NCBI RefSeq assembly: GCF_018390535.1
Contig: NZ_JAHBBW010000005.1
Location: 1-64,000 of the forward strand
Origin: Bacteroides propionicigenes
Lineage (GTDB): Bacteria > Bacteroidota > Bacteroidia > Bacteroidales > Bacteroidaceae
Direction: 5' to 3'
Length of the DNA stretch: 64,000 bases
In this document: positions 54,915-64,000 of the stretch, piece after piece
How positions within the stretch are numbered: the stretch's first letter is position 1
Layout of the letters: each line of letters starts with the position of its first letter
Notes under the pieces: model-generated
Told to the model about the DNA's origin: nothing
The model's database searches: none
The model's input: the letters and a program-made list of their open reading frames with translations, nothing else
Translations under genes and position numbers: made by a program

Positions 54915-56390
54915 ATGAATTATACAGAAAAAGGTAGCAAGATCTACCTCTTCTCTATTGTACTTGTGGCTGTCATAGGCGGTCTACTTTTCGGTTATGA
55001 TACAGCGGTTATTTCCGGAGCCGAGAAAGGACTTCAAGCTTTCTTCATGGGAGCCGATTTTGAATACACAGATGCAATACACGGCATTACATCATCCAGC
55101 GCATTGATAGGTTGTATCATAGGTAGTGCCGTCTCCGGTTTTTTTGCTTCCAGATTAGGTCGCAAAAATTCTCTCTTTTTAGCTGGTATTCTGTTCTTTT
55201 TATCAGCATTGGGCTCATACTACCCGGAATTCCTGTTTTTTGAGCATGGTGTTCCTTCTTATTCTCTTTTAGTTGCATTCAACTTCTACCGGGTTTTAGG
55301 TGGCGTGGGTGTAGGATTGGCATCTGCTATCTGTCCGATGTACATTGCAGAAATTGCTCCAAGTAACATTCGCGGAACATTGGTTTCATGGAACCAATTC
55401 GCTATTATCTTCGGTCAGTTAGTCGTTTATTTTGTGAATTTCCTGATTTTGGGCAGTCATGCAAATCCTGTAATAGACTTGGTTAACGGGGTCAATCAGA
55501 TAATGAATCCGGAAGCTGCTGCATGGACTACGGAAACAGGCTGGCGTTTGATGTTTGTCAGTGAGGCTGTTCCAGCAGGGTTGTTTGCTTTATTGGTATT
55601 ATTAGTTCCTGAAACGCCACGCTATCTTGCTATGTGCGGTAAAGACGAAAAAGCATTGAACGTACTGAGCCGTATCAATGGTTCGTCACAAGCCAAAGTT
55701 ATCTTAGCCGAGATTAAAGCTACTACCGAAGAAAAAACAGAAAGACTTTTCACTTACGGTTGGATGGTTATCTTCATCGGTATCATGCTGAGCGTATTCC
55801 AGCAAGCTGTCGGTATCAATGCCGTCCTTTATTTCGCTCCGCGTATATTCGAGACAATGGGTATGGCTAATCCAATGGTACAGACCGTGCTTATGGGCGT
55901 TGTCAACATTCTGTTTACCCTGTTGGCTGTATTTACAGTTGAGAAGTGGGGGCGTAAACCGTTGCTTATTTCCGGTTCTATCGGTATGGCTGTAGGAGCT
56001 TTCGGTGTGGCGCTTTGCAACATTGTAACAGGACTTCCTGCAATAGTTTCCGTTATCAGCATTATGGTTTATAGCGCTTCGTTCATGTTTAGCTGGGGTC
56101 CCATCTGCTGGGTACTGATTGCTGAAATCTTCCCGAATACCATTCGTGGTGCTGCAGTGGCTATTGCAGTGGCATTCCAATGGATTTTCAACTTCATAGT
56201 TTCGTCTACTTTCCTGCCGATGTACAATATGCGTCTCGGAGAAATGGGAGACAAGTTCGGCCATATGTTTGCATATGCTCTTTATGGCATTATCTGTGTG
56301 GTAGCTGCCATTTTCGTATGGAAGCTTGTTCCCGAAACGAAAGGCAAGACTCTGGAAGATATGACTAAACTTTGGAAAAACAGAAAGTAA
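54915..56390 (+). CDS. xylE: D-xylose:proton symporter (sugar porter family)
   Basis: It imports xylose with protons. The 491-residue MFS protein has twelve helices and sugar-porter signatures: GGLLFGYDTAVISGAEKGL in helix 1, RLGRKNSLFLAG, RVLGGVGVGLASAICPMYIAEIAPSNIRG-type segment (about 135-160), QQAVGINAVLYFAPRIF and the final VPETKGKTLEDM. It ends the xylose operon before a strong terminator. Confidence 0.93.
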   Translation: MNYTEKGSKIYLFSIVLVAVIGGLLFGYDTAVISGAEKGLQAFFMGADFEYTDAIHGITSSSALIGCIIGSAVSGFFASRLGRKNSLFLAGILFFLSALGSYYPEFLFFEHGVPSYSLLVAFNFYRVLGGVGVGLASAICPMYIAEIAPSNIRGTLVSWNQFAIIFGQLVVYFVNFLILGSHANPVIDLVNGVNQIMNPEAAAWTTETGWRLMFVSEAVPAGLFALLVLLVPETPRYLAMCGKDEKALNVLSRINGSSQAKVILAEIKATTEEKTERLFTYGWMVIFIGIMLSVFQQAVGINAVLYFAPRIFETMGMANPMVQTVLMGVVNILFTLLAVFTVEKWGRKPLLISGSIGMAVGAFGVALCNIVTGLPAIVSVISIMVYSASFMFSWGPICWVLIAEIFPNTIRGAAVAIAVAFQWIFNFIVSSTFLPMYNMRLGEMGDKFGHMFAYALYGIICVVAAIFVWKLVPETKGKTLEDMTKLWKNRK

Positions 56391-56420
56391 GTTTATCAAA
56401 GTTTCGTTCTAAATAAAGAT

Positions 56421-56465
56421 AAAGGCTGCGCAATGTTTGTTTTAAACTGCGCAGCCTTTATTCTT
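56421..56465. terminator. Terminator of the xylose operon
   Basis: A perfect 12-bp stem AAAGGCTGCGCA (56421-56432) with TGCGCAGCCTTT (56448-56459) is followed by ATTCTT. Confidence 0.88.
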
Positions 56466-56508
56466 AAAAAAATCACACTTTACAAAGCTTAATGTATCAG
56501 TAAAACCG

Positions 56509-56516
56509 TAACTTTG
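56509..56516 (+). promoter_or_regulatory. Putative -7 box for the GNAT-nitrilase gene
   Basis: TAACTTTG is a full consensus match, 33 bases before the ATG at 56549. No clear -33 box was seen. Confidence 0.5.
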
Positions 56517-56548
56517 CATCGTTTAAATTCAGGTAGAACACAAAGATT

Positions 56549-58084
56549 ATGGACGAAATGAAAATCAATAAGGTGCAAATACGTAATCTGCAAATAGAAG
56601 ATTACGATCAATTGGCACAATCATTCACACGTGTTTATTCAGATGGAAGTGATGTATTCTGGACACACAAACAGATAGAAAAACTGATTCGTATCTTTCC
56701 TGAAGGACAGATTGTAACGGTAGTGGATGAAAAGATAGTGGGATGTGCACTCTCCATTATCGTAAATTATGATGATGTAAAGAATGACCATACCTATGCT
56801 CAGGTTACGGGTAAGGAAACGTTTAATACTCATAACCCTAAAGGTAATATTCTCTATGGTATCGAAGTCTTTATCCATCCTCAATACCGTGGATTGCGTC
56901 TGGCACGCCGTATGTACGAATACCGTAAGGAAATCTGCGAAACGCTGAACCTGAAAGCCATCATGTTTGGCGGACGTATTCCTAATTACCACAAGTATGC
57001 CGACCAGATACGTCCTAAAGAATATATCGACAAAGTAAGACAGAAAGAAATTTATGACCCGGTACTGACTTTCCAGTTGAGCAACGACTTCCATGTACGT
57101 AAAGTGATGCGCAACTATCTCCCTAATGATGAGGAATCCAAGCATTACGCCTGCCTCTTACAGTGGGATAATATTTATTACCAACCGCCTACGCAGGAGT
57201 ATGTAAGTCCGAAAACTACAGTGCGTGTCGGTCTGGTACAATGGCAGATGCGTACTTATAAGACATTGGATGATTTATTTGAACAAGTGGAATTCTTTGT
57301 GGATGCCGTTTCTGACTATAAGAGCGACTTTGTACTTTTTCCGGAGTATTTCAATGCACCGTTAATGGCGAAATTCAATGATGAGGGAGAGTCGGAAGCT
57401 ATTCGCGGACTTGCCGCTTATACCGATGAAATCAGGGAACGATTTGTAAAGCTGGCCATCAGTTACAACATCAATATCATTACAGGCAGTATGCCGCTCA
57501 TTAAGGAAGAGGACGGACGCTTGTACAATGTGGGATTCCTTTGCCGTCGCGACGGAACATACGAAATGTACGAGAAGATACACGTCACTCCCGATGAGAT
57601 TAAAAGCTGGGGATTGAGCGGCGGTAAATCTCTGCAAACATTCGACACGGACTGTGCAAAAATAGGCGTGCTGATATGTTATGATGTGGAGTTTCCGGAA
57701 CTTTCACGCATCATGGCGGACCAAGGAATGCAAATATTATTTGTTCCATTCCTTACCGATACGCAGAATGCCTATTCGCGTGTTAAGGTGTGCGCTCATG
57801 CCCGTGCCATTGAGAATGAGTGTTTCGTGGTTATAGCGGGTAGTGTGGGTAATCTTCCCCGTGTACACAATATGGATATACAATATGCCCAATCGGGTGT
57901 GTTTACTCCTTGCGACTTTGCTTTCCCCACCGACGGAAAGCGTGCCGAAGCCACTCCGAACACGGAGATGATTCTTGTGTCTGATGTGGATTTGGATTTA
58001 TTGAACGAACTGCATACCTATGGCAGCGTTCGCAACCTGAAAGACCGCAGAAATGATTTGTATGAAGTGAAAATGAAGAAGTAA
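56549..58084 (+). CDS. GNAT acetyltransferase-nitrilase (carbon-nitrogen hydrolase) fusion
   Basis: A 511-residue two-domain protein. Residues about 5-215 form a GNAT-like domain (IRNLQIEDYDQLAQSF, IEVFIHPQYRGLRLARRMYEYR as the acetyl-CoA loop). Residues about 225-500 form a nitrilase-superfamily amidase with the triad E266 (LFPEYFNAP), K343 (EKIHVTPDE) and C377 (LICYDVEFPE). Fusions of this kind are widespread, but the substrate is not established to my knowledge. It is a single gene with its own promoter and terminator. Both active sites look intact, which suggests acetylation and amide hydrolysis in one pathway. Confidence 0.88.
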   Translation: MDEMKINKVQIRNLQIEDYDQLAQSFTRVYSDGSDVFWTHKQIEKLIRIFPEGQIVTVVDEKIVGCALSIIVNYDDVKNDHTYAQVTGKETFNTHNPKGNILYGIEVFIHPQYRGLRLARRMYEYRKEICETLNLKAIMFGGRIPNYHKYADQIRPKEYIDKVRQKEIYDPVLTFQLSNDFHVRKVMRNYLPNDEESKHYACLLQWDNIYYQPPTQEYVSPKTTVRVGLVQWQMRTYKTLDDLFEQVEFFVDAVSDYKSDFVLFPEYFNAPLMAKFNDEGESEAIRGLAAYTDEIRERFVKLAISYNINIITGSMPLIKEEDGRLYNVGFLCRRDGTYEMYEKIHVTPDEIKSWGLSGGKSLQTFDTDCAKIGVLICYDVEFPELSRIMADQGMQILFVPFLTDTQNAYSRVKVCAHARAIENECFVVIAGSVGNLPRVHNMDIQYAQSGVFTPCDFAFPTDGKRAEATPNTEMILVSDVDLDLLNELHTYGSVRNLKDRRNDLYEVKMKK

Positions 58085-58090
58085 GAAAAA

Positions 58091-58165
58091 TTGCCACCGG
58101 TTATGCGGATTTATACGGTTTCTGTGTTATTATCCTTTTGTGTAAATCCGCATAATCGGTGGCAA
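58091..58165. terminator. Bidirectional terminator between the fusion gene and katA
   Basis: A 23-bp stem with one mismatch (58091-58113 with 58143-58165) starts just after the stop codon. It is flanked by AAAAA on the left and CTTTTTCC on the right. Confidence 0.88.
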
Positions 58166-58173
58166 ACTTTTTC

Positions 58174-59649
58174 CTATCTGGTACTCGCCAAAGCCTCTTG
58201 CAAGTCAATGCCCAAAGCGGATGCTACTCCGGTACCATACGCCGGGTCTGCTTTGTAGCAATTGCGTACGTGGCGTTGCTTGATGAAAAGCTCGGCATCT
58301 CCCATGGCACGAGCCGTATTCTCAAACAAAAGCTGTTGTTCGCCTGCAGGCATCAGTCGGAACAAATCACCCGGTTGGCTGTAATAGTCATCATCGTATT
58401 CACGTTCGTTATAATTATAAATGTCTCCATGCACTTTCAAAGGCGGTTCTTTCTTCTCCGGTGAATCCTGCCATTCTCCATAGCTGTTAGGCTCATATCC
58501 CTTGGCGGAACCATAATTGCCATCTACACGCATAGCGCCGTCGCGGTGAAACGCATGGAACGGACAGCGAGGTTTGTTTACCGGAATTTGTTCCGCATTT
58601 ACTCCCAGACGATAACGTTGCGCATCTCCATAAGAGAATAATCTTCCCTGCAACATCTTATCAGGTGAAAAACCTATGCCTTCTACAATGTTTTGAGGAT
58701 TGAATGCAGCCTGTTCCACTTCCGCAAAGTAGTTTTCCGGATTACGGTTCAGTTCCAAGATACCTACATCTTGTAGCGGGAAGTCTTTGTGCGGCCACAC
58801 TTTCGTCAGGTCAAAAGGATTTATGCGGTAATTATCCGCTTCCTCTTCAGTCATCAGCTGAATCTGAAGTTTCCACTTCGGGAAATCGCCTTTTTCAATG
58901 CTCTCATACAAATCTCTTTGATGTGATTCACGATCTTTGGCGATGATTGATTCTGCCTCTTGGTCGGTCAGACATTTAATACCCTGCATGGTTTTGAAGT
59001 GGAATTTCACCCAGATACGTTCATTATTTGCATTGATGAAGCTGTATGTATGACTGCCGTATCCGTTCATGTGACGATAAGAGTAGGGGATGCCCCGCGG
59101 GCTCATTGTAATAGTTACCTGATGCAAAGCTTCGGGCAATAATGTCCAAAAATCCCAGTTGTTATTGGCGCTGCGCATATTAGTACGCGGGTCACGTTTC
59201 ACTGCATGATTCAAATCCGGAAATTTCAACGGATCACGTAAAAAGAATACCGGAGTATTGTTTCCTACTAAATCCCAATTACCTTCTTCCGTATAAAACT
59301 TCATGGCAAACCCGCGAATATCGCGTTCGGCGTCTGCTGCACCTCTTTCGCCTGCCACTGTTGAGAAACGGACGAAACATTCTGTTTTTTTTCCTACTTC
59401 GCTAAAAATTGCCGCACGGGTATACTTTGTGATGTCATGGGTCACAGTAAACGTTCCATAAGCACCGGAACCTTTGGCATGCATACGTCTTTCGGGAATT
59501 ACCTCGCGGTCAAAGTGAGCTAGTTTTTCCAAAAACCACGGGTCCTGTAATACCATAGGACCTCTCCGGCCTGCTGTCTGACTGTTTTGGTTGTCTGCTA
59601 TCGGACGACCGTTGGCTGCTGTTAATTTCTTTTTTTCCATAAATACCAT
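58174..59649 (-). CDS. katA: Catalase (haem, small-subunit clade)
   Basis: It degrades hydrogen peroxide in the cytoplasm. The 491-residue protein has the active-site H57 in [14 protein letters not shown], the distal Asn in [16 protein letters not shown] and the haem-ligand Tyr in [13 protein letters not shown]. Length is that of clade 3 catalases. The start could be ATG 59649 or ATG 59640 (MEKKKL). It is a single gene with its own -7 box; OxyR control is expected from other Bacteroides, but no operator is asserted here. Confidence 0.96.
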   Translation of the reverse strand: MVFMEKKKLTAANGRPIADNQNSQTAGRRGPMVLQDPWFLEKLAHFDREVIPERRMHAKGSGAYGTFTVTHDITKYTRAAIFSEVGKKTECFVRFSTVAGERGAADAERDIRGFAMKFYTEEGNWDLVGNNTPVFFLRDPLKFPDLNHAVKRDPRTNMRSANNNWDFWTLLPEALHQVTITMSPRGIPYSYRHMNGYGSHTYSFINANNERIWVKFHFKTMQGIKCLTDQEAESIIAKDRESHQRDLYESIEKGDFPKWKLQIQLMTEEEADNYRINPFDLTKVWPHKDFPLQDVGILELNRNPENYFAEVEQAAFNPQNIVEGIGFSPDKMLQGRLFSYGDAQRYRLGVNAEQIPVNKPRCPFHAFHRDGAMRVDGNYGSAKGYEPNSYGEWQDSPEKKEPPLKVHGDIYNYNEREYDDDYYSQPGDLFRLMPAGEQQLLFENTARAMGDAELFIKQRHVRNCYKADPAYGTGVASALGIDLQEALASTR

Positions 59650-59681
59650 TTTAGAGTTAATAATAAGGATTTCCTATGTTG

Positions 59682-59689
59682 CAAAGATA
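59682..59689 (-). promoter_or_regulatory. Putative -7 box for katA
   Basis: Minus-strand TATCTTTG lies 33 bases before the katA ATG. The AT-rich stretch 59690-59872 between the katA and ileS promoters shows no further element I can support. Confidence 0.55.
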
Positions 59690-59872
59690 GTGGCAGCATA
59701 CAGACACAACAACAGATTTTTTCTATGGATATATTGTTTAAATCTATAATGTATCGCTCTAATTTTCCAAATATAGTCATAATAATGGAATAACCTACGT
59801 TTAAAACGGATATTTATAAATAGCACATTTTAAAATTATCTACTCAAAAATCTCTTTTCTCTAACTTTTTTG

Positions 59873-59880
59873 TAAATTTG
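59873..59880 (+). promoter_or_regulatory. Putative -7 box for ileS
   Basis: TAAATTTG is a full match. It leaves a leader of about 95 nt with possible alternative pairings and two AAATCGTAAATA repeats (59950-59961, 59965-59976). Confidence 0.5.
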
Positions 59881-59981
59881 CACCCTTAAAACAAAGAGGA
59901 TAGCTCCAGATGCGCTGAAAAGACTCCTCGGACTATCTCTAAGAGTAGTAAATCGTAAATAGTCAAATCGTAAATATCAAG

Positions 59982-62900
59982 ATGGGTAAGAAGTTTGCCG
60001 AATATTCAAAGTTTGACCTTTCGGAAGTAAATAAGGAAGTGTTGAAGAAATGGGACGAAAACCAGGTTTTCGCCAAGAGTATGACAGAACGTGAAGGTTG
60101 TCCTTCTTTCGTGTTTTTCGAAGGACCTCCCTCGGCCAACGGTATGCCGGGTATTCACCATGTAATGGCTCGCTCCATTAAGGATATTTTCTGCCGCTAC
60201 AAAACCATGAAGGGTTTCCTGGTAAAGCGCAAAGCCGGTTGGGACACACACGGGCTTCCGGTGGAGCTGGGTGTGGAAAAAGCGCTCGGCATTACCAAAG
60301 AAGATATCGGTAAGACTATCTCCGTTGCCGAATATAACGCCGCCTGCCGCAAGGACGTGATGAAGTTCACCAAAGAGTGGGAAGACCTTACTCACAAAAT
60401 GGGTTATTGGGTGGATATGCAGAATCCTTATATTACCTATGATAACCGATACATCGAAACCCTGTGGTGGCTGTTGAAGCAACTTCATAAAAAAGGACTT
60501 CTTTATAAAGGATATACCATACAGCCATATTCTCCGGCTGCTGGAACCGGTTTGAGTTCTCACGAGTTGAACCAACCCGGTTGTTATCGCGATGTAAAAG
60601 ATACAACCGTAGTAGGACAGTTCAAGATGAAGAACCCGAAGCCCGAAATGGCAGAGTGGGGTACTCCTTATTTCTTGGCATGGACTACAACTCCTTGGAC
60701 ATTGCCTTCCAATACCGCTCTTTGCGTAGGTCCGAAAATTGACTACGTAGCCGTGCAGACCTATAACGGATATACGGGTGAAAAAATGACTGTGGTACTT
60801 GCCAAAGCACTACTCTATACTCACTTCAACAAAAAAGCGGAAGAACTTGCATTAGAGGATTATAAGCCCGGTGACAAATTGATTCCATTCAAGGTTGTAG
60901 GCGAATATAAAGGTCCTGATTTGGTAGGGATGGAATATGAGCAACTCATTCCGTGGGTGAAACCGGTAGATGTGGATAATGACGGCAATTGGAGCGTCAG
61001 CGACAAAGGTTTTCGCGTAATCCTTGGCGATTATGTAACCACAGAAGACGGTACGGGCATCGTGCACATTGCTCCGACATTTGGTGCGGACGATGCTTTC
61101 GTAGCCCGTGCGGCAGGTATCCCTTCCTTGTTCATGATTAACAAGCGCGGTGAAACCCGTCCTATGGTAGACCTTACCGGTAAGTTCTATTTACTGGACG
61201 AACTGGATGAAAAGTTCGTAAAAGAATGCGTCAATGTAGATGCTTACAAAGAATATCAGGGTCGCTGGGTGAAGAACGCCTATGACCCTCAGTTTACCGT
61301 TGACGGCAAATACGATGAAAAAGCCGCACAAGCTGCCGAGACTCTCGACATTTACATCTGTATGATGATGAAGGCAGCCAATCAGGCATTCAAGATAGAG
61401 AAGCACGTGCACAACTATCCGCATTGTTGGCGTACGGACAAGCCGGTATTGTACTATCCGTTGGATAGCTGGTTTATCCGCAGTACCGCTTGCAAGGAGC
61501 GTATGATGGAGCTGAACAAGACTATTAACTGGAAACCGGAAAGCACCGGTACGGGACGTTTCGGCAAGTGGCTGGAGAACCTGAACGACTGGAATCTGAG
61601 CCGTTCACGTTACTGGGGTACTCCGTTGCCCATCTGGCGTACGGAAGACGGTGATGAGGAGAAGTGCATCGAGTCCGTAGAAGAGCTTTACGACGAGATA
61701 GAAAAATCCGTTGCAGCCGGACTGATGGCATCCAATCCTTACAAGGAGAAAGACTTCCGCCCGGGTGTGTACACGCAGGAGAACTATGATAAGATAGACC
61801 TTCACCGTCCTTACGTGGATGACATCATCCTCGTTTCCAAAGACGGCAAGCCCATGAAGCGCGAGTCAGACTTGATTGACGTATGGTTCGACTCCGGTTC
61901 CATGCCGTATGCACAGATACACTATCCGTTTGAAAATAAGGAATTGCTGGATAACCATCAGGTATATCCCGCCGATTTCATCGCAGAAGGTGTAGACCAG
62001 ACACGCGGTTGGTTCTTCACCCTGCACGCTATCGCCACAATGGTGTTCGACAGTATCTCTTATAAGGCTGTAATCTCAAACGGTCTGGTACTCGACAAGA
62101 ACGGCAATAAGATGTCCAAGCGTTTGGGCAATGCCGTAGACCCGTTCTCCACTATCGAGAAATACGGTTCCGACCCCTTGCGCTGGTATATGATTACCAA
62201 TTCTTCTCCGTGGGACAACCTGAAGTTCGATGTAGACGGAGTGGAAGAAGTACGCCGCAAGTTCTTCGGTACCTTATATAATACATATTCATTCTTCGCC
62301 CTCTATGCAAATGTGGACGGATTTGAATACAAGGAAGCCGATGTCCCGATGGCGGAACGTCCTGAAATAGACCGTTGGATTATCTCTGTACTGAACACGC
62401 TGGTGAAAGACGTAGACAACTGTTACAACGAATACGAGCCGACCAAAGCCGGACGATTGATTTCGGACTTTGTGAACGACAACCTTTCAAACTGGTATGT
62501 CCGCCTGAACCGTAAACGTTTCTGGGGTGGCGGCATGACACAAGATAAGCTGTCCGCTTTCCAAACACTCTATACCTGCCTGGAAACCGTATCCAAATTA
62601 ATGGCGCCTATCGCCCCGTTCTATGCCGATATGCTCTATTCGGACCTGATAGCGGCAACCGGACGTGACAATGTAGTGTCCGTTCATTTGGCAAAATTCC
62701 CCGAATGCAAGGAAGAAGCGATAGACAAGGAACTGGAAGCACGTATGCAAATGGCACAGGACGTTACCTCTATGGTATTGGCTTTGCGCCGCAAGGTGAA
62801 CATCAAAGTACGCCAGCCGCTACAGTGCATCATGATTCCGGTAGTAGACGAAGAGCAACGTGCCCACATCGAAGCCGTAAAAGCACTTATCATGAACGAG

Positions 62901-63470
62901 GTGAACGTAAAGGAAATCCGGTTTGTGGACGGTGCGGCAGGGGTACTTGTGAAGAAAGTGAAGTGCGACTTCAAGAAACTGGGCCCGAAATTCGGCAAGC
63001 AAATGAAAGCCGTAGCCGCCGCCGTTGCCGAAATGCCGCAGGAAGCCATCGCCGAACTGGAAAAGAGCGGTTCTTATACACTGAACTTGGACGGTGCGGA
63101 AGCCGTAATCGAAACATCCGATGTAGAAATCTTCAGTGAAGATATTCCGGGCTGGCTGGTTGCCAATGAAGGTAAGCTGACTGTCGCTCTGGAAGTTACC
63201 ATAACCGAAGAACTTCGTCGCGAGGGTATCGCCCGCGAATTGGTGAACCGCATCCAGAATATCCGCAAGTCAAGCGGCTTTGAGATAACGGATAAAATAA
63301 AGATTACATTATCAAAAAATCCGCAAACAGATGATGCGGTAAATGAATATAATGACTATATTCGCAACCAGGTTTTAGGAACCTCACTGACGCTGGCAGA
63401 CGATGTAGAAAACAGTACGGAACTTGAGTTCGACGATTTCAAGCTGTATGTAAGCGTTGTAAAAGAATAA
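59982..63470 (+). CDS. ileS: Isoleucyl-tRNA synthetase (type 2-like)
   Basis: It charges tRNA-Ile with isoleucine. The 1162-residue class I synthetase has a HIGH-type motif at 57-60 (PGIHH) and KMSKR at 710-714. A CP1 editing domain (about 195-400) and an anticodon-binding domain follow. Length, the variant HIGH motif and the lack of a C-terminal zinc knuckle point to the eukaryote-like type 2 form, which is often less sensitive to mupirocin; that trait is inferred. A DksA-like gene follows 33 bases later. Confidence 0.95.
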   Translation: MGKKFAEYSKFDLSEVNKEVLKKWDENQVFAKSMTEREGCPSFVFFEGPPSANGMPGIHHVMARSIKDIFCRYKTMKGFLVKRKAGWDTHGLPVELGVEKALGITKEDIGKTISVAEYNAACRKDVMKFTKEWEDLTHKMGYWVDMQNPYITYDNRYIETLWWLLKQLHKKGLLYKGYTIQPYSPAAGTGLSSHELNQPGCYRDVKDTTVVGQFKMKNPKPEMAEWGTPYFLAWTTTPWTLPSNTALCVGPKIDYVAVQTYNGYTGEKMTVVLAKALLYTHFNKKAEELALEDYKPGDKLIPFKVVGEYKGPDLVGMEYEQLIPWVKPVDVDNDGNWSVSDKGFRVILGDYVTTEDGTGIVHIAPTFGADDAFVARAAGIPSLFMINKRGETRPMVDLTGKFYLLDELDEKFVKECVNVDAYKEYQGRWVKNAYDPQFTVDGKYDEKAAQAAETLDIYICMMMKAANQAFKIEKHVHNYPHCWRTDKPVLYYPLDSWFIRSTACKERMMELNKTINWKPESTGTGRFGKWLENLNDWNLSRSRYWGTPLPIWRTEDGDEEKCIESVEELYDEIEKSVAAGLMASNPYKEKDFRPGVYTQENYDKIDLHRPYVDDIILVSKDGKPMKRESDLIDVWFDSGSMPYAQIHYPFENKELLDNHQVYPADFIAEGVDQTRGWFFTLHAIATMVFDSISYKAVISNGLVLDKNGNKMSKRLGNAVDPFSTIEKYGSDPLRWYMITNSSPWDNLKFDVDGVEEVRRKFFGTLYNTYSFFALYANVDGFEYKEADVPMAERPEIDRWIISVLNTLVKDVDNCYNEYEPTKAGRLISDFVNDNLSNWYVRLNRKRFWGGGMTQDKLSAFQTLYTCLETVSKLMAPIAPFYADMLYSDLIAATGRDNVVSVHLAKFPECKEEAIDKELEARMQMAQDVTSMVLALRRKVNIKVRQPLQCIMIPVVDEEQRAHIEAVKALIMNEVNVKEIRFVDGAAGVLVKKVKCDFKKLGPKFGKQMKAVAAAVAEMPQEAIAELEKSGSYTLNLDGAEAVIETSDVEIFSEDIPGWLVANEGKLTVALEVTITEELRREGIARELVNRIQNIRKSSGFEITDKIKITLSKNPQTDDAVNEYNDYIRNQVLGTSLTLADDVENSTELEFDDFKLYVSVVKE

Positions 63471-63503
63471 ATTATTAATACTAACGATTAAACACGTAAA
63501 GTT

Positions 63504-63884
63504 ATGGCAGAAAAGACAAGATACTCGGATGCAGAATTGGAAGAATTCCGCGCCATTATTATGGAAAAGTTAGAGTTGGCACAACGCGATTATGAGTTGC
63601 TGAAAGCCAGCCTGACGGGTGCAGACGGTAATGATACCGACGATACATCTCCAACATACAAAGTACTGGAAGAAGGAGCAAATACCTTGTCTAAGGAAGA
63701 AACGACACGCTTGGCGCAACGCCAGCTGAAGTTCATCCAAGGTTTACAGGCGGCTCTGGTACGTATTGAGAACAAAACGTACGGCATCTGCCGCGAAACA
63801 GGCAAACTGATTCCTGCCGAACGTCTGCGTGCGGTGCCTCATGCAACATTGAGCATTGAAGCTAAAAACAACGGCAAGAAATAA
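63504..63884 (+). CDS. DksA/TraR-family protein with degenerate zinc finger
   Basis: A 126-residue protein with the DksA/TraR coiled-coil N-terminus (about 5-80, including GADGNDTDDTSPTYK) and a C-terminal finger region. The finger reads YGICRETGKLIPAERLRAVPHATLSIEAK, where only the first of the four usual Cys remains. It probably cannot bind zinc in the usual way but may still bind the RNA polymerase secondary channel. It lies between ileS and lspA with very short gaps and is likely co-transcribed with them. Confidence 0.88.
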   Translation: MAEKTRYSDAELEEFRAIIMEKLELAQRDYELLKASLTGADGNDTDDTSPTYKVLEEGANTLSKEETTRLAQRQLKFIQGLQAALVRIENKTYGICRETGKLIPAERLRAVPHATLSIEAKNNGKK

Positions 63885-63886
63885 GG

Positions 63887-64000
63887 ATGAAGAAATTTTT
63901 CACGAAAGGGCGGATAGCCTTACTCGTTATTTTCTCGGTATTGATTATCGACCAGGTAATTAAGGTGATTGTTAAGACCCAAATGTATTGGCATGAGAGT
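63887..64000 (+). CDS. lspA: Lipoprotein signal peptidase, 5' part
   Basis: The first 38 codons of a gene cut by the window edge, starting three bases after the DksA-like stop. It reads MKKFFTKGRIALLVIFSVLI and then IDQVIKVIVKTQM, which is the first membrane helix and the D-Q-x-x-K motif typical of LspA (the aspartyl protease that cleaves prolipoproteins). The catalytic aspartates lie beyond the window. Confidence 0.85.
   Translation, partial: MKKFFTKGRIALLVIFSVLIIDQVIKVIVKTQMYWHES

Noticed and set aside
59700..59800. OxyR site upstream of katA
   Set aside because: AT-rich ATAG/CTAT-like words occur, but not with the spacing needed to name an operator.

Overview
The window looks like chromosomal DNA of a Bacteroides-type gut anaerobe. 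The evidence is the repeated promoter form TTTG-N19-21-TAnnTTTG, the near absence of strong Shine-Dalgarno sites, lipoproteins with acidic residues after the lipid-modified cysteine, a DUF4492-cydAB oxidase operon, a NUDIX-type xylose regulator ahead of xylB-xylA-xylE, and VirE/DUF4248 accessory genes. I do not assign a species. Almost all of it is ordinary core metabolism. The only accessory-looking stretch is at the left edge.

Layout. 0.1-3.1 kb: a GC-rich VirE/VapE-type primase-helicase-like gene, a large palindromic repeat, a DUF4248 gene and a coding remnant, probably a decayed accessory module. 3.2-6.9 kb: the complete oxidative pentose phosphate branch, gnd-zwf-pgl. 6.9-9.9 kb, minus strand: DUF2776-like membrane protein, pdxH, DUF418 membrane protein. 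10.2-12.8 kb: a GH3 glycosidase lipoprotein. 13.2-19.7 kb, minus strand: a six-gene unit of TolC, MacA-like adaptor, ABC ATPase, ABC permease, LytS-type kinase and LytTR regulator. 19.9-23 kb: DUF4492-cydA-cydB. 23.1-25.5 kb, minus strand: a lipocalin-like lipoprotein, a small HTH protein, mtgA and an OmpA-family lipoprotein.

25.6-32.5 kb, minus strand: potA-potB-potC-potD followed by nagA and a MATE transporter. 32.7-34.4 kb: an SDR and a TPR protein. 34.5-42.4 kb: glycogen and alpha-glucan genes (glgB, a GH13 enzyme) mixed with YhcH, DUF2461, patatin, phosphoribosyltransferase and DUF362-ferredoxin genes. 42.4-49.7 kb, minus strand: a TPP-riboswitch-led thiamin operon, thiS-thiE-thiG-thiC-thiH-thiF-tenI-like-thiD. 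Then fabD, the xylose operon (51.1-56.4 kb), a GNAT-nitrilase fusion, a catalase, ileS, a DksA-like gene and the start of lspA.

The most interesting material is non-coding. It comprises a probable minus-strand small RNA of about 110 nt (13.0-13.1 kb), a second terminator-ended minus-strand region (37.7-37.9 kb), and two copies of a long palindromic repeat (2.5 and 48.6 kb), the second inside the thi operon. There is also a four-copy 22-bp tandem repeat between thiG and thiC, a 24-bp inverted repeat echoing the TPP aptamer core next to fabD, and a perfect 16-bp palindrome spanning a divergent promoter at 32.65 kb. No CRISPR array, complete IS element, tRNA or rRNA was seen.
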